Source: Notospermus geniculatus
Taxonomy: Eukaryota > Nemertea > Pilidiophora > Heteronemertea > Lineidae
Reading direction: 5' to 3'
Length of the DNA: 64,000 bases
NCBI GenBank assembly: GCA_002633025.1
Contig: NMRB01000991.1
Span: forward strand, 24,558-88,557
The notes under the pieces are model-generated. The model saw only the letters and a program-made list of their open reading frames with translations, was not told where the DNA came from and made no database searches. Position 1 is the stretch's first letter. Every line of letters begins with the position of its first letter. A program made the position numbers and the translations under genes. Of the stretch, positions 55,169-64,000 are shown piece after piece.

Positions 55169-55751
55169 TTAAAACGATTTGCCTGAACGAGCGGTTTGTA
55201 TCAGCATGTACAGGACGAAATTCAATGCGGAATCGGCGGTTACGAGAATAAGCCCGAATTTCCTGATGAAATTGCGCATTTCTCTTGTTTCTTCGAATGC
55301 CACGAATCGCATGAAACGCTCAATAACCACAGGGGCTTCACATATAAGGAAAAATGTAACGAGGCAAACTACTATGATCGATAACTGATGCTGTGCGGCG
55401 TTCGTCTTAGATTTTGATTGTTGAAATTCTGCACTTTTGCTTTTGGTCCGGATGAGTGAACCGACGACGATGACATTAAGGCACAACAGCAGAAGAAGTG
55501 GTACGGAAAACGTGATGATGACGTAAGTGTAATCAGAAAGGGGACCCCTCCATTCTCGGTTAGCCATTTGAACCCATCCTTTTGGATGACACGGGTCCCC
55601 ATTGGGCTTGATTTGGTCGGTTAGATACGACCCACCGTGCCGCCACGCATTACAAATTACAGCAAAAAGTACGACACTTCCGATAACTTTATTTGCATTT
55701 CCACGAGTTGTGTAAGTCATTGATTTGAGGGGGAAGGTCAGCTTGATAAAT
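55169..55751 (-). CDS. Class A peptide-type GPCR, exon 2 (TM3 end to stop)
   Basis: This exon encodes residues 141-334 of a predicted 334-residue receptor. The acceptor is a pyrimidine-rich tract ending tttgcag (AG at 55752-55753). The first base completes the Arg codon begun in exon 1, giving the ERF motif (residues 140-142, the E/DRY position). Visible features are TM4 (about 163-177, ending NAW), an extracellular loop with Cys195, TM5 (217-237, Pro225), a basic third loop (RTKSKS), TM6 (266-284, CEAP) and TM7 (308-324, NFVLY in place of NPxxY). The frame stops ten residues after TM7, so helix 8 and a normal cytoplasmic tail are missing. Family knowledge suggests FMRFamide-receptor-like; the ligand is unknown. 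Confidence 0.85.
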
Positions 55752-55937
55752 CTGCAAACATCAATAGACAGGAAAAACAACGAATGACTCCCAACTTGAG
55801 GACATGTGGCCGTATTCATAAAGGGCCGTATGCACCAAACGAAGACAAGCCTGACGGCGACAGAGTTCACAAGGTGACTTCAGGGGTGGCGCTCAGCCTT
55901 ATTTCCGCAGGCTTCAGCAGCCGTGTATTGGCATATA

Positions 55938-56473
55938 AGCCGTGTTTACACCTGAGGAAATTGCCGGACCTGACCCGGCTCTGACCCGCCTTTTTTGCGT
56001 TTACACCTATGAAAATCGGATCCGGATTAAAAATTGCCGGACTAATTTAGCCCGCTTTCGCTCGGCGGGTCTGATCCGGATTATACTTTAGCCCGGCAAT
56101 TTCAAAGGTGTGGACAGAAAAATGCCGGGCTAAAACGTTTACTGAGCCCACCGACAGGTGTCGGTCTGCTAAAATGAGGACCCTAGCTCACTGGCTCAAT
56201 AGGTGTCACCAGTGGTTAAATCTATTGAAATGAAACTGGCAACTCGGTCCTGATCAATTTCCCACACAAAAGCCGTCCATTGTATAGGACCGAGTTTCGG
56301 TGTGCTGCCCTCTATCGTAGCTAGGATGCCCATTGAATGGGTGGTGTGTCTATAAATAGCATGGCCAGCGTTCAATATCGTAAGACGAATAATAGGTGTG
56401 GACAGAAAATTCAATTGATCCGGGTTAAATTCGAACCCGGGCCTGGAAAAATTGCATAGGTGTAAACACGGCT
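55938..56473. mobile_element. MITE in GPCR intron, ATA TSD
   Basis: The ends AGCCGTGTTTACACCTGAGG and the complement AGGTGTAAACACGGCT are inverted repeats, flanked by ATA (55935-55937, 56474-56476). Words such as ttgccgg and cccggc are repeated inside. A 16-bp word aggtgtggacagaaaa occurs at 56107 and 56394. Confidence 0.85.
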
Positions 56474-56675
56474 ATAAACACGCATAATGGCGGATACACA
56501 GTCCTGTCCAGGGGAGAAAGGAGCATAATTAGCGCAATATAAAAATGGTGCTCAGGGTGGAGGGCTTTAGAGCGAAATGCCACCCCGAGCAATGTTGCTC
56601 ATTGGATTTAAAGTAGTTCCATTGAAATGAAAAGGCAAAAAGAAAAAAACGAGACAGGAAAAAACGGTGAAAAAA

Positions 56676-56746
56676 TCCCCCGCCGGGATTCGAACCCGGG
56701 ACCTGCGGTTTAACAGGCAAACGTTAGCCGAATGAGCTATCGAGAC
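56676..56746 (-). tRNA. tRNA-like sequence, probably a pseudogene or SINE head
   Basis: On the minus strand, TAGCTCATTCGG (D arm and A-box), a central arm gtttgcctgttaaac and CCGGGTTCGAATCCCGG (T arm and B-box) are in tRNA order over 71 bases. A run of six T follows directly, as at Pol III genes. The acceptor stem pairs poorly (about four of seven), and the 7-base loop gcctgtt lacks U33, so a working tRNA is unlikely. It lies in the GPCR intron on the same strand. Confidence 0.5.
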
Positions 56747-57053
56747 AGCTGGCAGCAGTGAGGGTTTCATTGGCCCATGATGACTGGTGGTCTATTGTTT
56801 TTTGACGGCTGACGTAAGCGCAGATCGGCGCTGTTGACTTGCTCATTTCTTAGAAATCGTGAGCTTAACCGATAAGTTTGGGGCACTGTGTTAAGACAAA
56901 CAGTTGACCCATGCTATAGATGAGCACAAAAGCTAACAATATTGATTGATATTTTGGCGATTTTGATTGCAAAACTGCAGTCTCAGTTGAAGCGAGAAAC
57001 AAAATGGCTGCCTAAACAGCAGTCCGCTTCACTCACTCACTGTGAATAAAGTA

Positions 57054-57748
57054 CAGTCATTGACATTAGTTTATCTACACCTACTACCTTGAATATTTCA
57101 AATACTACTGGGCCAATTTTAACACGGTTTGTACCACATGAAAGTATATAACCTTGGTCATATTTCTGCATCAAACTTTTGGAAATTTGGAAATATCATA
57201 ATTATGTACATGTAATACCTCATTAGAAAAACCCCTAAAAATCAACATTTTTATTATGGAACTTTTTTGTGACTTTTGTTACAGGGTTGATCGAGTGGAA
57301 GTTTCTAAGGATTTTGAGCTCTGTTTCGTCATAATATCTTGAGTGGTTGCTGAGATATTTGAGATTATCAAAATTTCGATATTTTGAGAATTTCCAATTT
57401 TTCAAAAAANGTCAATGGAAACTGCCCTTTTTACACGGATTTGATTCACAATCCAAAAAGCTTAATAAAAGTTGATCCAAACAAAACATACAAAATGTTA
57501 CACCTGGTATGCATGAGGAATCCTTCTAAATTTGATAACAAAGAATGGCGATCATCGTTGGAATGGGGGTTTTGATATAAATATGTTGCTTTTGCAAACC
57601 GTTTTTCTCTGACGGATAGTGAACTCCCTACGGATAACATTTTCTTTATCCGTTTGTGTACACGTCACTAGACCGCAAAATTTGATGACCTAAATGTAGT
57701 CGGTTGCCTAAACGTGCGGGTGCGAAAGCTCTCTATTGTCAATGACTG
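57054..57748. mobile_element. TA-flanked element with CAGTCATTGACA ends
   Basis: CAGTCATTGACA and TGTCAATGACTG are inverted and flanked by TA on both sides. The 695-bp interior has no transposase frame and includes the single N at 57410. TACAGT ends are typical of Tc1/mariner elements. Confidence 0.65.
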
Positions 57749-57796
57749 TACATGAAATAGCCCTACGCGCCAAATAGAGACCCCGGTTGCAGGATA

Positions 57797-57896
57797 ACCT
57801 CGAAATCTGCGTATAGGATTCCATGCAACATCAACTTAGCCATTTCACCTCGAAATCTGCGTATAGGATTCCATGCAACATCAACTTAGCCATTTC
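57797..57896. repeat. 50-bp tandem duplication
   Basis: The unit acctcgaaatctgcgtatag... is repeated exactly twice with period 50 (57797-57846, 57847-57896). Confidence 0.95.
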
Positions 57897-58203
57897 ACCA
57901 ACTCATAACAAAACGCCAAACTTGTTTAGTATAATAAAAACTAATATACAATCGCCATCATATTCCATGTCTTCCACACAATTTATCGTTCAGAAACGGA
58001 TATACCCTCTAAAATACACCTAAAAACCACCTCAAAAAATTGCACAGCATTTATACTCAAAAATTCTCACAGAAATAAAACAACCATACCAGAATAATAT
58101 AACGACATGCCAAATTTCAATCATATTGCTCATGCAACAACGGAGATACAGCACAAAATATTGCCAGACATACACGGACCAAGCTAGACAGTGTTGAAAA
58201 TAA

Positions 58204-58348
58204 GGGTCACCTTGTGATCAATTATCTTGAACTCAAGTCGAGCCACAACTTTATAGTTGTTCAGCGGTTTGCCAGAGCATGATGTGACAATTGAAAAGTT
58301 GTGACTCAGCCTGAGTTCAAGATAATCTTCGCTTGGTGCATACGGCCC
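58204..58348. mobile_element. MITE, GGNCCGTATGCACC family, diverged copy
   Basis: The right end gcttggtgcatacggccc is intact and attatcttgaactcaag pairs with ctgagttcaagataat; the left terminus has decayed. Compare 43949-44096. Confidence 0.7.
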
Positions 58349-58866
58349 TTAAGAAAATTCTCATCTTAAGAATGCTTTGTGCATACTACTCAGGTTAAGG
58401 ACGATTACTTGAGGAAAAATATTTTAAAAATTCACTTAAAGCCCCACTGTATTGAATTTAAAAAAAGCAAGTCATTGCCGCGATTCTTGACGTCAGTGCA
58501 CACGACGTCACGGCGTCAGCGTAGTGTAAAATGTAGGCCTACTGCGCTCCATCTGAATACTTTGGAGCTCTCCCTGTCGTTTTTTCTAATTTGTGCTGAA
58601 AACTAGGCCTTGATTCTGTGAAGTACGTGTCAGACAAGCATTTTGGGGACCTTCACAAGGCTATGAGACCTCTGTGTGCTCTCTCCTAACATTTTGAAAA
58701 TATCGTAAAATTCAATACTGTGGGGCTTTAAAGATTTTTTTTGTGCATACAGCGCCTGGTTCGCTAATTTTCAACCGGTCACTAAATTATGAGTTAAACA
58801 GTATTTTTTTCATTTTTCCGCGTTTAAAAATGAAATACATGTATTTCAGTCCACATACAAACTAAC

Positions 58867-59288
58867 CTCTCCAAGGAAATAACTACCATTAAGTAGTTCC
58901 GGACTTGCAAGTTGATGAAGTATGGTACGTGTATTATATAATACCATAGAGGGAAAATCGCTAAGTCTTGTAGAAGCAAGAAAAGTGGGTCATCCATTAG
59001 AAGAGAACGAAGTATAACATGTCGGACAGGAAAGGTGATGAAGCAAACCACAAGAAACGCCAGGTCACAGCACGCTAAGCATCGTAGTAGATACAGACCG
59101 ACAACCTTCTTGTCATTCATCTTGGTGAAGACGTATATGTTAATACTGTTAAAAGCAAAGCCGAACAAACATATCGGCCCGATTCCGAACACATAGACGC
59201 AGTGGATAAATAATCGAACTTCTCGGAGCCGATCGCAATGGGCGCTGAGATTTTCGGTAGATCGCGCTGTGGTGACGCCGTCCCCCAT
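58867..59288 (-). CDS. Class A peptide-type GPCR, exon 1 (N-terminus to TM3)
   Basis: This exon encodes residues 1-140 plus two bases of codon 141. The ATG at 59288 is the first in frame after an upstream TAA 15 codons before it. The N-terminus has a glycosylation sequon (NLS, residues 13-15). TM1 (about 28-55) has Asn47 in FNSIN, TM2 (64-86) has the conserved Asp75 in LACCD, and TM3 (122-139) leads to SLE at the exon end. The Cys that usually opens TM3 and pairs with the second extracellular loop is absent. The donor GTTAGT follows. Joined to exon 2 the product is 334 residues, near the lower size limit for peptide GPCRs. There may be an upstream 5' UTR exon that I cannot identify. Confidence 0.85.
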
Positions 59289-59565
59289 CTTGGTGAACTT
59301 TTCACTGCCGCCAGTAATGGCTTACGTCTTTTATCCTGCTGTGAACGCGGAAACGTTTCACTGGAATCAAAGTCCGTATGCTATTGTCCTACTGGAAGCC
59401 TTTGTGAAGGATCATGCTAATGATAATAATAATACATTGCATTTACATAGCGCCACATTAAAACGTGTTTGTCTGCGGCGCTTTACTAATTAAGACATAT
59501 TAGATTAAAACATAGATCTAAGACAATAAAACAGCAATTGGTAAAGAAAGTAATTAAAGGATTAA
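59289..59565. other. GPCR upstream region and tail-like repeat
   Basis: Bases 59334-59410 resemble sequence at 17329-17375 and 17645-17665 at roughly 70 percent, without a clear coding frame in both. From 59418, gataataataatacattgca...acatagcgccacattaaaa resembles tails of widespread short retroelements. No TATA box or promoter element is recognised. Confidence 0.4.
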
Positions 59566-59771
59566 CCCTTAGAGCACCGTTACCGAGTATACTCGGTGCG
59601 ACAGTTCTCTTTTTTAGGACCGTTACCGAGTATACTCGGAAAATGTCATAAAATTCAAATTTCAAAACACATGCATTTTTGGCAATTTTTTTGTTTTTCG
59701 AAAAAAAATTTTTGAAAAAAAACCCGGTCACAGGGGAAGGAAAAGTTGGAAAAAACCCGGCGCTCTAAGGG
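59566..59771. mobile_element. piggyBac-like MITE, TTAA TSD
   Basis: The ends CCCTTAGAGCACCG and CGGCGCTCTAAGGG are inverted repeats flanked by TTAA (59562-59565, 59772-59775). ccgttaccgagtatactcgg occurs twice inside. TTAA with CCC-starting ends is the piggyBac signature. Confidence 0.85.
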
Positions 59772-59853
59772 TTAAATAAAACCATAAAAGAAGCAGATTA
59801 ATGATTAACAAAAGACTTCTTTAAAGAGAGAAGTTTACTTACCCAGACCATTA

Positions 59854-60026
59854 CAATGAGGAACCCGCGTGCCGTTTATCCCGACAGGTCGGCGCAGCGA
59901 TCGATGTGACCGAACCGACGTCATTGACGTCGTTTTATGTGTTGACGTTGCGTCATGTAAAACTCCTCTGCACATTTTTCTACAGGAAAAATGAGATAAA
60001 GACGTTGCCGTTATCGCCATCCTACC
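59854..60026 (-). mobile_element. MITE family G, half copy ending at the gap
   Basis: It starts CAATGAGGAACCCGCGTGCC and follows the reverse of 32677 down to about 32505 closely, then meets the N run. Confidence 0.85.
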
Positions 60027-60556
60027 NNNNNNNNNNNNNNNNNNNNNNNNNNNNNNNNNNNNNNNNNNNNNNNNNNNNNNNNNNNNNNNNNNNNNNNNNN
60101 NNNNNNNNNNNNNNNNNNNNNNNNNNNNNNNNNNNNNNNNNNNNNNNNNNNNNNNNNNNNNNNNNNNNNNNNNNNNNNNNNNNNNNNNNNNNNNNNNNNN
60201 NNNNNNNNNNNNNNNNNNNNNNNNNNNNNNNNNNNNNNNNNNNNNNNNNNNNNNNNNNNNNNNNNNNNNNNNNNNNNNNNNNNNNNNNNNNNNNNNNNNN
60301 NNNNNNNNNNNNNNNNNNNNNNNNNNNNNNNNNNNNNNNNNNNNNNNNNNNNNNNNNNNNNNNNNNNNNNNNNNNNNNNNNNNNNNNNNNNNNNNNNNNN
60401 NNNNNNNNNNNNNNNNNNNNNNNNNNNNNNNNNNNNNNNNNNNNNNNNNNNNNNNNNNNNNNNNNNNNNNNNNNNNNNNNNNNNNNNNNNNNNNNNNNNN
60501 NNNNNNNNNNNNNNNNNNNNNNNNNNNNNNNNNNNNNNNNNNNNNNNNNNNNNNNN
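60027..60556. other. Assembly gap (530 N)
   Basis: An unresolved sequence gap, flanked on both sides by dispersed repeats. Long X-only open frames across it are meaningless. Confidence 0.99.
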
Positions 60557-60850
60557 GAACGATGTGTGTTCAGGGTCATCGGTGTACATTTGAATAGGCT
60601 GACGTACATTTGTACATGGAACACTAATTGTGCTGAAAATAGCTCAGTTATCGTCAGAAATGGAATTCAAAGCATCATGTAGGCAGGTTCATGTACCTCT
60701 TCACCACAAAAAAAGTTGAAGCTCGTGCCTATTACGTAAAGCCAAAATTCAGGCAGTGAGAGACATCTGGTGGCAACACAGGAAGTGTATCCCTCAGTAA
60801 GCTCATCGTTCGCAGTTAAACCTTTATGGTTGATTCCTTTATGATCGAAA
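60557..60850. repeat. 290-bp dispersed repeat, copy 2
   Basis: It matches 46175-46470 from gaacgatgtg onward. The start coincides with the gap edge. Confidence 0.85.
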
Positions 60851-61639
60851 CGCAAGACCGCAGTAAGTACAGTTACTGCAGTCTTCTTTGGCAGTATTGA
60901 TGATTTCCCTCTCCGCTGTTACGCCTGTTGCGGGGTTGTACAAAATGTCTGCTGGCTCTCGTGGCCTATGACCTGTCGTATTGGTAGTTTTCGATTTAGT
61001 ACGAAAACGTGTTACAGACTATGTCTGTTAGGGCCCACGCTTCTCGAGACAACTTATGTAATGTTCTTGTTCGGTTATTGTGTTTCATTTTGCAAGAGGT
61101 ATGAAATATCAGCGGGTTGCCTAGAAGTTGAAAAATGATTTAGGTGTACATTAAGCCGTTTGATATGATGTCTCTTGTATAATTGCCAACTCTTCAAACG
61201 AATGAGACGAGAAATTAGAGCTCGTTACGCTAACATTATTCTCTGCTTCGGGCACTCTTTTTTACGCGATATTGGAAGGCCGTGGAACTACACTGTGTAG
61301 ATCATGAACCATACATATATACATGTATGGAGAAGGTTTTCGCTGAAAATTTTTATAGCCTGGTGCCTTCCTCTCATCGAGTGCTTTCGTATCACATCTT
61401 AAAATATCAATTATTTTAATTAGAAAGGTTGTTTTAGACCACTTTTATCCAAATTATTATGCACATGCCAGAGACACCTTTGGCACATTCCCTTGTTGTG
61501 AGTGGCATTTTGAATAGATTAGAAAATAGACTTAACCTCAACCGCAGTCGTGCATATGCGCCTTGTGGGCCACCGTAGACTGCTCCTATTCTCCCAACAC
61601 AACTCTTGAAGGGTTACGAAGCAATCAGCGGCACCCTTA
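60851..61639. other. Unannotated stretch
   Basis: No gene or repeat is recognised apart from an acatatatacatgtat run near 61312. Confidence 0.4.
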
Positions 61640-61850
61640 AGCCTGCCGCACACTGGAGCTATCTGCTGAGCAAAAAGTCATTCGAGACCGTTTGCTCAGC
61701 AGATAGCTCGCGTGTGCGCGTAATTTCGGTGAGTTTTTTGCCTCACGAGGCAGAAAGCTCGCGTGTGCGCGTATTTTTCGGTGGGCTCAGCTGAGCAAAC
61801 GGTCTAGAATAACTTTTTGCTCAGCACATAGTTCCAGTGTGCGGCAGGCT
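61640..61850. mobile_element. MITE with AGCCTGCCGCACACTGGAGC ends, TTA TSD
   Basis: AGCCTGCCGCACACTGGAGC is answered by (g)ttCCAGTGTGCGGCAGGCT, with TTA on both sides (61637-61639, 61851-61853). The inside repeats gctcagcagatagctcgcgt-type words in both orientations. The open frame across it is a by-product. It is PIF/Harbinger-like. Confidence 0.9.
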
Positions 61851-62280
61851 TTATGCTTCATGCCGCTTGTTTTTTTTCTGTCAGCAACTTAGAATGTCTA
61901 TAACAAGGAGCTGTAGACCGACGACAGCATTAGCCATGTGAGCCACCGCAATCATGTCCCCGGGTCAGATGTCAGCGACGTTCATCGTTCAAACAACGCC
62001 CTTTGGCATATTACGGCTTTTGCGGGACGTTTTTCGCCATTCCACTTGACAAATGATGTTCACCAAGTTCCAATGGACCGGTCAATGATTAATTCAAACT
62101 GGTCCGGGACAACGCCAAAAGCGAGTTATTTTCGGTTGGAAAATAATGGATGAGTTAGCCAGCTTGCATGCCGGACGCATAACCGCCGTGATGGATATGA
62201 TAATGTGAGTTTTATTGGCGTGGTGAAGTTCTTCGCTTTATATTTGTACGGGAGGTAGGCATGAATAGGTATACACAATA
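61851..62280. other. Unannotated stretch
   Basis: Nothing is recognised. Confidence 0.4.
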
Positions 62281-62803
62281 CAGGGTGGCCCCAAAAAGAC
62301 GCAACCACTTACTTCCTCAAATAATGTAGCACCAACATAATAGGAGCTGTCAGCGAGTTGACCACTAGGTGTCACTACGGCCCAATTCAACGCATCTAGC
62401 GGACCCAGTCATTATTGATCGAGCAGCAATCACGTAGATTATCCTGCACATTGGTCCGCTAAGACTTTGCTGCCATCTGTTGGCAATATGCGCGGCTGAC
62501 TGCTCCTATTGGTATGGATGGATGGAGAATATTCTTGGAAGCAAAATGAGACCAAGATTGCACCCCTTTTTATCTCACCTGATGTAATTTGCCATTCAAA
62601 ACAACGTCACACAGTTTTAATCCCCTGTTACCAACTAGGCCTGACTTTGCTTCAAAAAAATGTCTCTAGAATCAGAACTACGGAACCGAATCGAACAATC
62701 TTGGTCTCGTTTTGCTCCTAAAAACATTCCCCATCCACACGTACCAATGATGTAGGTGCAAGTTTTGTAGAAGTATGCGGTTGCGTTTTTGGGGGCCACC
62801 CTG
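62281..62803. mobile_element. Mariner-like non-autonomous element, TA TSD
   Basis: CAGGGTGGCCCCAAAAAGAC is answered by the near complement gtttttgggggccaccctg, with TA at both edges. gcaaaatgagaccaagattg and caatcttggtctcgttttgc are a second internal inverted pair. The 523 bp contain a nested 166-bp MITE and no transposase. Confidence 0.85.
62342..62507. mobile_element. 166-bp MITE, copy 2, nested
   Basis: It runs from AGGAGCTGTCAGCGAG to GCGGCTGACTGCTCCT and matches 13010-13175 in sequence and exact length. Confidence 0.8.
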
Positions 62804-63246
62804 TATAGGCAAACATCGCTTGAACTTCCTTCCAGCAATGAAATTCGCCTGTTTTTGTAAAAGTGGTATTCAAAATTCTAACTTAGCCACCACCTCACAG
62901 AATAGACTATAGGCCTACGGGTAGGCTATACATTGATGACACAAAGTTACTTACTACTATTTGTTCTTAAGACTAAGTAAGAATGGTCGTCTTCAACATA
63001 CTAACACCTTATAAATGACTATGAGCCAAACATTTCCTATCTGAGCTTACTATTGGGAGGCAATCTATCGCCGACTCTCTTGCAAACGGCCGGAAGGTTT
63101 TCATTCCGCACCTTATTTGATTGCAGGACAACGGTAAATCATTTGTTTTCTTTCGGTTGTGTTGCCTCCAAGCGAAAGGTGGGATGATGGAACGTAGCGC
63201 GAGATGCTAATTTGAATGAAGGCCCTTAAAATCTTCTCATAGATAA
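62804..63246. other. Unannotated stretch
   Basis: Nothing is recognised. Confidence 0.4.
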
Positions 63247-63438
63247 GGAGTCCTGATGGCCTAGTGGGTTTTTACGTCGCTCAGCAAACGACAGGCCTCG
63301 GGTTCGCATCCAGTCTGCCGTGGTGCCTTGTACTTGTAATGTGACCTCACTTGGATGAAGGTTCAAAGAACCACGGCGTACTATCCCACGCGAAGGACCT
63401 GAAGAGCCAGGGATGATTAATCACACATGGCCCGGTGT
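63247..63438 (+). mobile_element. SINE family T3, copy
   Basis: Head gatggcctagtgggttttta and B-box cgggttcgcatcc are followed by gccgtggtgccttgtacttg, cacttggatgaagg, ccacggcgtactatcccac and gaagagccagggatgattaa, which are the T3 landmarks in plus orientation. Confidence 0.75.
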
Positions 63439-63478
63439 GAAAGGAATCTAAGTCCCCCTGGAATCAAAGTCTTGCTAA

Positions 63479-63670
63479 AGCCTGCCGCACACGAAAGAAA
63501 TTAGCTGAGCAATATGTCATTCGAGGATTTTTACTCAGTCAATTTCCTCTCCTGTGCGGCGAATTTCTTGCGAGATTTTTTTTGCCTCAACTGGCCTTGA
63601 GCATAAAATTCAACATGTTTGATATTTTTTTCCTCGCGAAGAAAAAACCTCATCGTGTGCGGCGGGGACT
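63479..63670. mobile_element. MITE with AGCCTGCCGCACACG ends, diverged
   Basis: AGCCTGCCGCACACGAAAGA is answered imperfectly by catcgtgtgcggcggggact. It is related to the MITE at 61640 by its ends and by the ctgagcaa word inside. Confidence 0.65.
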
Positions 63671-64000
63671 GTGCTATATAACATGCGTAGAAATCACATG
63701 ACGGCATAAAATGCTACGTCGCCATGGAAGTGTACTGTAAGAACTCCAAGTCCTTCGCCGCACCATCATGGCCTACCATGTGTCTGTACCTCATACTTCG
63801 TACGCACAAACCCATGGAGAACTTCGCCAGGATTTCTCTTTCTCTCGCACCTCGAGTTGCGGTGCACCAATCAGAACAGTTGTTAGCCAACCTCGCTGCC
63901 AGGTTGGCACCAAGCGAGTTAAACCGACCGCTGTGTATTTTGTGGTTGGAAAGTATTAGGAACGAGGATGGTCAGCTATTCTATCTAATGCGATTTACCC
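63671..64000. other. Unannotated stretch
   Basis: A 63-codon plus-strand frame (63768-63959) has no recognised domain. No repeat is seen. Confidence 0.4.

Larger units (their letters stand above)
51058..55201. repeat. Tandem duplication, unit B (4.1 kb)
   Basis: Direct repeat of unit A, continuous on its right with the GPCR coding exon. It is longer because of three insertions (51670-52494, 52905-53138, 53435-53871). It lacks about 200 bp present in unit A near 49330-49530. Elsewhere the units differ by scattered substitutions and small indels. Confidence 0.95.
55752..58866 (-). other. GPCR intron (3115 bp), TE-filled
   Basis: The intron has consensus ends on the minus strand (donor GAG-AG|GTTAGT, acceptor TTTGCAG) and interrupts the Arg codon after its second base. 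It holds a large MITE, a tRNA-like sequence, a Tc1-like element, a 50-bp tandem duplication, a GGNCCGTATGCACC-family MITE and a fragment of the same family at 55818-55856. The stretches between them have no recognised feature. Confidence 0.8.

Noticed and set aside
59906-60682. Long frames of 192-258 codons across the gap
   Set aside because: They consist almost entirely of unknown bases.

Overview
This window is eukaryotic, not prokaryotic. It has no operons or dense long open reading frames, one gene with a consensus GT-AG intron, and roughly half or more of its length in small transposable elements, tRNA-derived SINEs and segmental duplications. The words taggcctac and acatgtacatgt, the non-autonomous DNA transposon families and a class A peptide GPCR suit a marine invertebrate, perhaps a non-vertebrate deuterostome such as an echinoderm, hemichordate or amphioxus. 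I cannot fix the species. Five isolated single N bases and one run of 530 N show a draft assembly.

Only one protein-coding gene is well supported: a two-exon class A GPCR on the minus strand (exon 1 58867-59288, intron 55752-58866, exon 2 55169-55751). Spliced, it gives 334 residues with seven membrane segments and an ERF motif completed across the splice junction. Its intron holds several transposons and a tRNA-like sequence. Its last codons and 3' flank were copied by a tandem duplication that made the 48.25-55.2 kb region.

Layout: 1-11.4 kb holds two diverged, TE-interrupted copies of the same blocks. 11.4-23.8 kb is a mosaic of palindromic elements, a 43-bp minisatellite and a TGACGTCA-rich segment. 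23.9-27.3 kb is a near-identical 1.7-kb tandem pair joined by one N. 27.4-32.7 kb holds foldback elements. 32.7-38.8 kb is another duplicated pair carrying SINEs, and 38.9-41.6 kb is a 1.3-kb tandem duplication. 41.6-48.2 kb is MITE-rich. 48.25-55.2 kb is a tandem duplication with three insertions private to one copy. 55.2-59.3 kb is the GPCR, and 59.5-64 kb holds more MITEs and the assembly gap.

The paralogous copies supply natural empty sites, so several insertions can be delimited to the base: an hAT-like element with an 8-bp target duplication, a Mutator-like family with 9-bp duplications at two independent sites, a second foldback with a 9-bp duplication, piggyBac-like and other TTAA elements, and several TTA/TAA/ATA (PIF/Harbinger-like) elements. 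No transposase or reverse transcriptase gene is visible, so all are non-autonomous or remnants. Coordinates of repeats were set by eye and may be off by a few bases, more for diverged families.
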